Shown here in pieces: positions 33,267-40,637 of a stretch of DNA of 53,469 nt. The DNA lies in NCBI GenBank assembly GCA_026705345.1, contig JAPPAV010000119.1, forward strand, positions 1 through 53,469, written 5' to 3'. Origin of the DNA: Gammaproteobacteria bacterium (GTDB lineage: Bacteria > Pseudomonadota > Gammaproteobacteria > Pseudomonadales > Azotimanducaceae). Every line of letters begins with the position of its first letter. The stretch's first letter is position 1. Both the position numbers and the translations under genes were made by a program. The notes under the pieces were generated by a model. It did not search any database. It was not told the DNA's origin and saw only the letters and a list, made by a program, of their open reading frames with translations.

Positions 33267-33282
33267 AAAGTCGGGCGACTTT
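33267..33282. promoter_or_regulatory. Inverted repeat in the 293-base gap before the acyl-CoA synthetase
   Basis: AAAGTCG and CGACTTT are perfect 7-bp arms separated by GG. The gap 33188-33480 otherwise shows no gene and no clear promoter. The repeat could be an operator or a simple hairpin. Confidence 0.25.
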
Positions 33283-33480
33283 CGGGGGGCTGATATTGCG
33301 GCGACATCGAATCCAACTGCCACGTCCGCCCAATACCGAGCGCGCGCCGCGTCTCGGTGTTGTTGGGGCCACGTCACGTTCGAAGCCAAGGGTCGCGCAC
33401 ACTTCGAATTGGCGTTTGCCCGCGTTGGGCGAACATGGTATTCGACCCTCTGTTTGCCGGAGGGGTAGTCCCGCGTATTC

Positions 33481-35139
33481 ATGGCAATGCAGCGCACACC
33501 GTTGTTGATGGCCCGTCTGATCGAGCGCGGTGCCGTGCTGTCGCCGGACACCGAGGTGGTCACGGCGACCGCGGAGGGAACGCGTCGGCAGACCAACCGG
33601 GACACGCTGCAACGGGCGCATCGGCTGGCGCATGCGCTCCGCGACGCCGGGGTCGGGATTGGCGACCGGGTCGGCGTATTCATGTGGAACGGCTCGCGCC
33701 ACCTCGAGGCGTATTGGGCCATCGCCTGCATGGGCGCGGTGCTCCACAACCTGAACGTGCGTTTGCCCGGCCACGATCTCGACTACATCATCAACCACGC
33801 GCAGAGCAAGTTGATCATCGCCGATGCGGATCTGCTGCCGCTGCTCGAACCCTTGGCGGGGCGCTTGCCGAGTGTCGAGAAGATCGTGGTGGCGGTGGAG
33901 GAGGGGTCCGAGGACTGGTCCACGTCGTTGCCGGGGCCGGTCGACTACGAGGACTTCATCGCGCCCTGGCCCGAGGGCTTCGCTTGGCCGTCGCTCGACG
34001 AGAACGCGCCACTCGCACTCTGCTACACGAGCGGCACGACCGGGCGTCCGAAGGGAGTGGAATACGAGCACCGCTCCCAGTACCTGCACACCATGGCCAT
34101 GTGCATGACCGACGCGATGGGCCTGTCCGCGACGGATACGGTATTCGGCGTGGTGCCCATGTTCCACGTCATGGGATGGGGTTTGCCTTGGGCCGCGCTG
34201 ATGCTCGGCTGCAAGCAGGTGATGCCCCATCGCTTTACGAGCCCGGAGCGGCTCGTGCGCCTGATGGCGGACGAGGCGGTGACGCTCGCGACGGGCGTCC
34301 CCACCATCTGGCAGAACGTGCGAACCGCGTGCATGGCCCGTCCCGGCGCGCATGATCTGTCGAACCTCGCCCGCATCGTCAGCGGTGGATCCGCGGTGCC
34401 GCCGTCGCTCGCCCGTTGGTATTGGGAAGCGCTTGGCGTCGAGATGATCCAGGAGTGGGGAATGACCGAAACCAGCCCGCTGGCGACATTCTCCCGCCGT
34501 CGGTGGACCCCCTCGCGTACAAGGTCGGCGACGGCGCCGGACGAATACCTGGCCGAGGTTGCCAAGGCCGGGCAGGCGCTGCCGGGGTTGGAGGTTGAGA
34601 TCGTCGACGAGGAATTCGCGCCACTCCCCCACGACGGGCAGCAGACCGGCGAGATCCTGGTTCGCGGACCGTGGGTGTGTGCGGACTACTACCGCGATCC
34701 GCAGCCCGGGAAGTTCCACGGCGATTGGCTCATCACCGGCGATGTGGGCCGGATCGACAACCGGGATTGCCTCGTGCTCGCGGACCGTTCGAAGGACCTC
34801 GTGCGATCGGGCGGCGAATGGATTTCCTCCGTCGATCTCGAGAACCACATCCTGGCGCTCGCCGGTGTGGCCCAGGCCTGCGTCGTGGCGCAATCACATC
34901 CCACCTGGGACGAACGTCCGGTGGCACTCGTGGTTCTAGACAGGGGTGCCGAACTCGCCGTGGACCAGGTGCTGGAGCACTGTTCGAACCGATTCGCCAA
35001 GTGGCAACTACCCGACGACGTACTCTTCGTCGAGTCGATTCCGCTGACCTCGACGGGCAAGATGGACAAGAAGGCCGTGCGTGCCGACCTCGCCGAGTCG
35101 GGCTATACGCTGCCCGGTCTGCGACAGGCCAGCCCCTAG
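33481..35139 (+). CDS. Acyl-CoA synthetase (AMP-binding, fatty-acid-type)
   Basis: This 552-residue ATP-dependent ligase activates a carboxylic acid as acyl-AMP and then acyl-CoA. Adenylation motifs are complete: YTSGTTGRPKG at 182-192, GMTETSP, then ITGDVG, the RSKDLVRSGGEWISS hinge region and the C-terminal TSTGKMDKK with the catalytic Lys. It resembles medium- or long-chain fatty acyl-CoA synthetases. The ATG at 33481 has no strong ribosome site. Its stop overlaps the stop of the convergent FAD gene in a CTAG palindrome. Confidence 0.94.
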   Translation: MAMQRTPLLMARLIERGAVLSPDTEVVTATAEGTRRQTNRDTLQRAHRLAHALRDAGVGIGDRVGVFMWNGSRHLEAYWAIACMGAVLHNLNVRLPGHDLDYIINHAQSKLIIADADLLPLLEPLAGRLPSVEKIVVAVEEGSEDWSTSLPGPVDYEDFIAPWPEGFAWPSLDENAPLALCYTSGTTGRPKGVEYEHRSQYLHTMAMCMTDAMGLSATDTVFGVVPMFHVMGWGLPWAALMLGCKQVMPHRFTSPERLVRLMADEAVTLATGVPTIWQNVRTACMARPGAHDLSNLARIVSGGSAVPPSLARWYWEALGVEMIQEWGMTETSPLATFSRRRWTPSRTRSATAPDEYLAEVAKAGQALPGLEVEIVDEEFAPLPHDGQQTGEILVRGPWVCADYYRDPQPGKFHGDWLITGDVGRIDNRDCLVLADRSKDLVRSGGEWISSVDLENHILALAGVAQACVVAQSHPTWDERPVALVVLDRGAELAVDQVLEHCSNRFAKWQLPDDVLFVESIPLTSTGKMDKKAVRADLAESGYTLPGLRQASP

Positions 35140-36884
35140 TTCGATCCGGTCGCGTCGGCGGCCTCGAAGGCGTCCCGATCGATCTGGTCGTTCAGAAGAC
35201 GCAGTTGCTCGAAGTCGATCAATTGCGCCTGCTCGCCGCGCACGGCGTGCGCGAGGAGATCCGGGCCACGTTCAGTGGGCATGGTCGGGGTGGAATCCGT
35301 GGCAGGGGCCTCGCTCTGCTTCGCATCGACCCACGCATCCGTTTCCGGAAGCTCGAGCCACTCGTCGCCCAAGAGGAATGCCAGGTCCCGGGTGCGCTGC
35401 ACGGCCTGTCGCTCGACGATCTCTAAGGCCGTGGTGAAGAAATACACGCCGCTGGTGAGCGGGCCCAAGGCGAACATCCGCGGTTCACCCGCGACGACGC
35501 CCGGTCTGGACACCACTTGCCCGGTTTCGAAAACACAATCCACGCCACCGAAGCGGTGCGGAACCACGAGGCCGTTCGCCAGGAGATTGCGCATAAGCGG
35601 ACTGTCTGCGTCCTCGATGCGATTGGCGGATCCCGTCGCGGCCACGAGGTGCCGACAGTCGATGCGGGATCCGTCTTCGAAGTTCGCCTGGAAGTTGCCC
35701 GTCGCGGCATCGAACCGGAACCCGGTGACGCCTCCGGCAACCGTTAGCTGGCCCGACTTCAACAGCGCGAGCATTCGTTCCGCGTTCTCGCGCGGAATCG
35801 ACGCCCGGTAGGTCAGCCAGTCGTTCAGCCATTGGGAGGCCAGGATCTGCTTGTCTTCCTCCTCGAGGTGGTGCCACAGGAGATCGATGTTCCGGTTCGT
35901 CGCGTAGAGCACGGTCTGCCAGGGTCTCGCCTTGCCTTTGGCCAGCGCGATTTCGCGCTCGTAGTACTCCACGGGCGGCAGATCCTCCCTCATGATGGCG
36001 CCGAGGTCGACCGGGCGACCCGCCGCATGCTCGATCTCGGTGCCGAGCATTGCAGCGACATCCACCAGCCGTAGTTTGGCCTTGGCATGCACCAGCTTCT
36101 TCACGAGTTCGTCGCGTTCGAGATGCATGAACTCGTAGCGGCCCTGGTCCCCCCGCACGGCGGGCAGCCGACCGCCGCGCGAGACGCAGTGAATCTTGCC
36201 CTTGTGGCCTTGCCCGACCAGGCCCAGGACGACGTCGATGGCGCTTAGGCGGGTACCGATCACGCCGACCGAGGACTCCTTGGGAATCTCCCGGGTCAGC
36301 CGGGTGATGGGGTACGGTTGGTGGTAGTAGCGGTCGTGGTCCTGGTAGGCCTCGGTCTTGGCGCGATCGAGATGGCCGAGCGCGAGATAGACGTACCGAA
36401 CCTCGACCTTGCCCGACTTCGTCCGCACCACGTAGTTGCCATCGCCGGCGTCGGGGGGCGTGATGTCGACCACCTCGTCTGTAATCACTTCGAGCCGCAT
36501 TCCGCGTTCAGCGGCCTTGTGCGTGGCGTGTTGGACGAGGTCGGACAGGTACGACCCCACCACTGGCCGGGGCAGGTACGTGGTTGTGTCGAGTTGGCCC
36601 TCGCCCACGTAGGGCTGCCATTTCGCGGGATTGTCCCTGGCCCAGTCGAGGATGCCGAACTCACCCCCGAATGCCCGATCCACTGCGCCACAGGTGGTGT
36701 TCATCAGGTTGCTCGCGACATCGGGAGCGTAGGCGGCGCCGCCGATGCAGCCACGGGCGTCGATGAGGGCGAGGGACACCGTGGCAGTGCTCAGTCCGAC
36801 CGGCAGCGCCTCGACGATCTTGTTGGCGAGGCAGACCCCCGTGGCGCCGCCACCAATGATCGCGATCGTGTAATGGCGTTCCAT
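35136..36884 (-). CDS. FAD/NAD(P)-binding protein (NAD_binding_9 type)
   Basis: This 582-residue cytoplasmic flavoprotein starts with a Rossmann FAD motif (IAIIGGGATGVCLANK, Gly11-Gly16) and a second region DARGCIGGAAYAP. A second Rossmann-like site is VGVIGTRLSAIDVV. The layout matches the FAD-NAD(P)-binding family of uncharacterised monooxygenase- or hydroxylase-like proteins, some of which act in natural-product pathways. No partner gene is obvious. The ATG at 36884 is chosen because the FAD motif starts right after it. Convergent overlap of four bases with the acyl-CoA synthetase. Confidence 0.85.
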   Translation of the reverse strand: MERHYTIAIIGGGATGVCLANKIVEALPVGLSTATVSLALIDARGCIGGAAYAPDVASNLMNTTCGAVDRAFGGEFGILDWARDNPAKWQPYVGEGQLDTTTYLPRPVVGSYLSDLVQHATHKAAERGMRLEVITDEVVDITPPDAGDGNYVVRTKSGKVEVRYVYLALGHLDRAKTEAYQDHDRYYHQPYPITRLTREIPKESSVGVIGTRLSAIDVVLGLVGQGHKGKIHCVSRGGRLPAVRGDQGRYEFMHLERDELVKKLVHAKAKLRLVDVAAMLGTEIEHAAGRPVDLGAIMREDLPPVEYYEREIALAKGKARPWQTVLYATNRNIDLLWHHLEEEDKQILASQWLNDWLTYRASIPRENAERMLALLKSGQLTVAGGVTGFRFDAATGNFQANFEDGSRIDCRHLVAATGSANRIEDADSPLMRNLLANGLVVPHRFGGVDCVFETGQVVSRPGVVAGEPRMFALGPLTSGVYFFTTALEIVERQAVQRTRDLAFLLGDEWLELPETDAWVDAKQSEAPATDSTPTMPTERGPDLLAHAVRGEQAQLIDFEQLRLLNDQIDRDAFEAADATGSN

Positions 36885-36985
36885 GATGGCGGCAGAGCGG
36901 CGGGGTTTCGGGAAGAGGCAACGTAGCAACCGGCGACGCGGGGGGCAAGCGTGTCCTGGGATCGACCGATGCCAACGGAATCCTG

Positions 36986-39454
36986 GTGTATGCTCGTGCC
37001 GCCGTGTTGCCTTGGAGTGTGCGCATCGTGCCAAGCGGCATTCCGGACGCGTCGTGGCGTACTCGTGTGCACCATGGGCGTGCGGCACGGGTGTTGCTCA
37101 CGGCATTGGCTATTGCCCTCAGCGGCACCAGCCTATCGCGGGACGACATCCCCGCGGACCAGCTGCCGTCGGCTGGCACAAACGGCGCGAGCACGATTGT
37201 TGTCGACGAAGGTCGCCAGCGCGTGTGGAGCGTCAATTCCGACAGCGACACGGTCACGGTGATCGATGCCGCGAAGCTCCTGAGACTCGCCGAGACGTCG
37301 GTCGGCAAAAACCCGCGCACGCTCGCTATCGCACCGGATGGCACGGTCTGGGTTGTCAACCAGGGCGACGCGACCATCAGCCTGGTCGACGGCGGGACGG
37401 TGAGGGAACGGGCGCGGATCGCGCTGCCTTACGCGTCAAGGCCCTACGGGATTGCATTCAGCCCCCGCGGCGATGTCGCCTACGTGACCCTGCAGGCCAC
37501 GGATCGTCTACTGGAGATCGTCGGGGATGGCACGGTGGAACGCGCCGTCGACGTGGGTCCGACGCCCCGGGGTGTCGCAGTCTCCGCAGACGGCAGACGG
37601 GTTTTTGTCACACGCTACATCTCCCCGGTGAACCACGGCGTGGTGACCGAGGTGGATGCCCGCTCGATGAAGATCGTCCGGCACTTCGAGCTTGCCGTCG
37701 ATCCGGGTCCGGACAGTCCGGTCGGGGGCCGGGGCGTGCCGAACCACCTGGCGGCAATCGCCATCGCCCCGGACGGGCGGCACGCATGGATTCCCTCGAA
37801 GAAGGACAACACGGGGCGGGGGCTTCATCTCAGCGGTCAAGCGCTGACGTTCGAGTCGACGACCCGGGCCATCGTCTCGCAACTGGACCTAGGCGCCAAT
37901 CGCGAGATCCTCGCCGCGCGCCGCGACCTCGATGATCGCGCGATGGCGGTGGCCGTGGCCTTCGACTCCCGGGGCGGACACGCATTCGTCGCGCTGCAGG
38001 GCAGCAACGCCGTGGACGTACTCGATGCCCGAACCGGTGCCCTGACGACGTCCATTTCGGACACCGGGTTCGCACCCCAAGGGCTTGCCGTCGATCGGCG
38101 CGGTCGCTTGTTCGTGCAGAACTTCCTGTCCCGCGACGTTGCCGTCTACGACGTTTCGGACGTTGCACCGGGCGCGGAGATTGCGCTGCTGGGACGGATC
38201 GCGACGATCGAGCGCGAACCCCTGCCTGAAGTCGTTCTGTTGGGCAAAAGAGTCTTCTACAACGCCGCCGACCCGCGCATGTCCCGGGACGGCTACGTCA
38301 GTTGCGCAGGCTGCCACATAGAAGGCGGCAGCGACGGGCGGGTCTGGGACTACAGTGATCGCGGCGTCCACGGCGGCGGGCTGCGGAACACCAAGTCGCT
38401 CCTGGGTCCCGCCGGAATGGCGCACGGTCCCCTGCATTGGCGCGCCGATATGGACGAGATACAGGACTTCGAGATCCTCGTGCGCACAACCTTGCAGGGG
38501 CGCGGATTCGTGAGCGATGCCGTGTTCGATGCCCGCCGCGCCGATTGGGTCTTTGGACCGTCGAACGCGGGTCTCAGTCCGGAGCTGGACGCGCTCGCGG
38601 CCTATCTCGCCACGTTCGACGGGGTGAATCCGAGTCCGCATCGCCATCGGGGCGGCGTGATGACCGAGGAGGCCCTTGCCGGTGAGCTCATCTTCTACTC
38701 TTCCGAGACGGGTTGTGCGACGTGCCACGCCGGCGCGCGGTTCACGGACAGTTCGTTGCAGCGGAAACCGGTCGGCGGATCGCGGGGGACGCACGCGTTG
38801 CCGTTTCCCATGCACGACGTGGGCACCCTGTCGAGGGCCGCCGGGGACTTCAGGCCGAACACGCTGCGGGCGCTGGACACGCCCACAATGAAAGGGGTTT
38901 GGGAGACACCGCCGTATCTGCACGACGGTTCCGCGGCCACGCTGATGGACGTCATCACCGTGCGCAACCCCGATGATCGGCATGGCCGCACGTCGCAGCT
39001 GACCCCGATGGAAAAGTCGCAACTGGTGGCGTACTTGGAACAGCTTGACGACATGGCGGTGGACACGTCGATCAACGTTGCGCCGCTTGATCCGGCGAAT
39101 GCCGTGCCGGGGGTGTTGGGGTTCGAAGTCGCCGTGGGCGAGCGCGGCGGCGTCGGCGTGGAGAGCGTGACGGTGCGTCTCGAAGCATCGGGCGGGGCCG
39201 CCTCGACCGCTGCAATCTATGTCGACGAGAATGGCAACGGGCGAGTCGACGACGACGATTCGCTTGTTGGCCAGGAGACCCTCGAGGGATCTGGCACACA
39301 GACCATCACGTTTCCCACGACCGTGTTGATCGAAGCGGGGCATGCGGCGTTGTTGCTCGTGGCGGTTGACCGCAGCGCTGTCGTCCTGACCGATGTCGGT
39401 GCCCGGGGCCTCACCTCGAGGACACGCTCTCGGGTGATGGGCACGCCGCTGTAG
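36986..39454 (+). CDS. Beta-propeller/dihaem cytochrome c fusion (YVTN and peroxidase-like)
   Basis: This protein of up to 822 residues is exported. A YVTN-type beta-propeller (about residues 65-400) is followed by a two-haem region with CAGCH at 440-444 and CATCH at 577-581. The order resembles a propeller fused to a MauG/cytochrome c peroxidase-like part. A late segment DENGNGRVDDDDS resembles a calcium-binding EF/dockerin loop. The start is uncertain: GTG 36986 gives a long leader, while GTG 37067 gives a compact signal peptide. The TAG stop is the GTAG head of the REP-like hairpin at 39451. Confidence 0.88.
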   Translation: MYARAAVLPWSVRIVPSGIPDASWRTRVHHGRAARVLLTALAIALSGTSLSRDDIPADQLPSAGTNGASTIVVDEGRQRVWSVNSDSDTVTVIDAAKLLRLAETSVGKNPRTLAIAPDGTVWVVNQGDATISLVDGGTVRERARIALPYASRPYGIAFSPRGDVAYVTLQATDRLLEIVGDGTVERAVDVGPTPRGVAVSADGRRVFVTRYISPVNHGVVTEVDARSMKIVRHFELAVDPGPDSPVGGRGVPNHLAAIAIAPDGRHAWIPSKKDNTGRGLHLSGQALTFESTTRAIVSQLDLGANREILAARRDLDDRAMAVAVAFDSRGGHAFVALQGSNAVDVLDARTGALTTSISDTGFAPQGLAVDRRGRLFVQNFLSRDVAVYDVSDVAPGAEIALLGRIATIEREPLPEVVLLGKRVFYNAADPRMSRDGYVSCAGCHIEGGSDGRVWDYSDRGVHGGGLRNTKSLLGPAGMAHGPLHWRADMDEIQDFEILVRTTLQGRGFVSDAVFDARRADWVFGPSNAGLSPELDALAAYLATFDGVNPSPHRHRGGVMTEEALAGELIFYSSETGCATCHAGARFTDSSLQRKPVGGSRGTHALPFPMHDVGTLSRAAGDFRPNTLRALDTPTMKGVWETPPYLHDGSAATLMDVITVRNPDDRHGRTSQLTPMEKSQLVAYLEQLDDMAVDTSINVAPLDPANAVPGVLGFEVAVGERGGVGVESVTVRLEASGGAASTAAIYVDENGNGRVDDDDSLVGQETLEGSGTQTITFPTTVLIEAGHAALLLVAVDRSAVVLTDVGARGLTSRTRSRVMGTPL

Positions 39455-39475
39455 GGGCGACCCATTTGGTCGCCC
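39451..39475. repeat. REP-like single hairpin
   Basis: GTAG head, stem GGGCGACC, loop CATTT instead of CTTGT, stem GGTCGCCC. Its TAG is the stop of the cytochrome gene. Confidence 0.75.
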
Positions 39476-39509
39476 ACGCAGGAAGCGGCGCGACGCCCGA
39501 CGGATCTCT

Positions 39510-40601
39510 CTAGTAGATTCCCGGCACCAGCCGATAGCGCACCTTGCGGCGGTACTCGGTCCACAGCTCGCCGTACTTCCTGGCGCAGCGGCCGTCGTCG
39601 ATCCGTTCGCGGACGATGAAGAACGCGGTCAGGTAGACGAAGTAGACCCACGTCCAGCCGTTGGCGAAGTGGCCGATGGCCAAGGCCATGCCGAGGGCTT
39701 CGAGGATCTCGCCGAGGTAGTTCGAGTGCCGGGACAGTCCCCAGAACCCGCTGACGAGCAGGGTTTTTCGGCCGTCGGAAACCGTCGCCGGTTTCATGAA
39801 CCCGAGGAAGGCGCGTTCCGGCCAACGCTTGAACGCGTATTTCTGCAGGTTGGCGCCGCGGGTGATCACGCAGCCGACGAGGAACACGACCGCCGCACCG
39901 CCGAGCCACAGGACGTCGAACTGCGGGTCGATGTCCGGCGCGGGCAGTCCCGCGGTGCCCCACAGCACAACCGGGAACAGGCACGGATAGACTAGGATGC
40001 AGCCGACGATCAGCTTGAAGCCCACGCCTTCTTCGATGATGTCGAAGGTGTATAGCTGCACCCGCTCGAACAGGAAGTAGTCCGCCACGAACCACACCCA
40101 CATCGCGGCGTGCAGCAGGATGCCGGGATTGAGGGCGTCGCCGAACTGCCCCACGTGGTAGGCCGCGGCCGCCAAGACGTTGAGGGCGAGCAGGATGCCG
40201 CCGAAGACGTACAGGAACATCTTCGCATCCACGTGGTCGCGGAACATGACGTTGCGGGAGCGGCCCTCGATCCACTGCACCCAGCTTGGCCGGTCGTCGG
40301 CGGGAGCGCGCAGGACCATCCAGATTGTGAGCACCACCGAGAGCGTCGTCGCACCGGCGATGGCGTGCCACTTGGCGCGCCAGAGCCAGTCCAGGGGCGC
40401 GAGCCACGCGACCGCCCAGATGGCGAGCGCGAAGGCGAAGACGAGGAGCCCGTTCAGGCGGTATCGACAGGGCGTTTGCGAGGTGTTGGGGTGGGCGTAG
40501 CCGAGCACGCGCCGTGCTGGCAATACGGCGTGGAGCACGAGCAGAAGAACGAAAACCGCCGTGGGCGTGAGAAATCCGGCGATGGTTTCCAGGTTGGTCA
40601 T
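39510..40601 (-). CDS. ERG4/ERG24-type sterol reductase homologue (membrane)
   Basis: This 363-residue integral membrane protein has about eight hydrophobic segments. The C-terminal signature matches the sterol C14/C24/C7 reductase family: SGFWGLSRHSNYLGEIL, a VYLTAFFIVRERIDDGRC stretch and EYRRKVRYRLVPGIY. These eukaryote-type enzymes reduce sterol double bonds with NADPH, and a minority of bacteria carry homologues. The ATG start is at 40601. Its neighbours are not sterol genes, so the substrate may be another isoprenoid or an imported sterol. Confidence 0.85.
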   Translation of the reverse strand: MTNLETIAGFLTPTAVFVLLLVLHAVLPARRVLGYAHPNTSQTPCRYRLNGLLVFAFALAIWAVAWLAPLDWLWRAKWHAIAGATTLSVVLTIWMVLRAPADDRPSWVQWIEGRSRNVMFRDHVDAKMFLYVFGGILLALNVLAAAAYHVGQFGDALNPGILLHAAMWVWFVADYFLFERVQLYTFDIIEEGVGFKLIVGCILVYPCLFPVVLWGTAGLPAPDIDPQFDVLWLGGAAVVFLVGCVITRGANLQKYAFKRWPERAFLGFMKPATVSDGRKTLLVSGFWGLSRHSNYLGEILEALGMALAIGHFANGWTWVYFVYLTAFFIVRERIDDGRCARKYGELWTEYRRKVRYRLVPGIY

Positions 40602-40637
40602 TTCACGGGCCTCTGTTCGTCTGCGTCGATGCGAATG

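Noticed and set aside
33184-34893. A 569-residue minus-strand frame opposite the acyl-CoA synthetase
   Set aside because: The plus strand has all adenylation motifs; the antisense frame has none and is His- and Arg-rich.
37889-39343. A 484-residue minus-strand frame opposite the cytochrome fusion
   Set aside because: It has no recognisable domain and covers both CxxCH motifs of the true gene.
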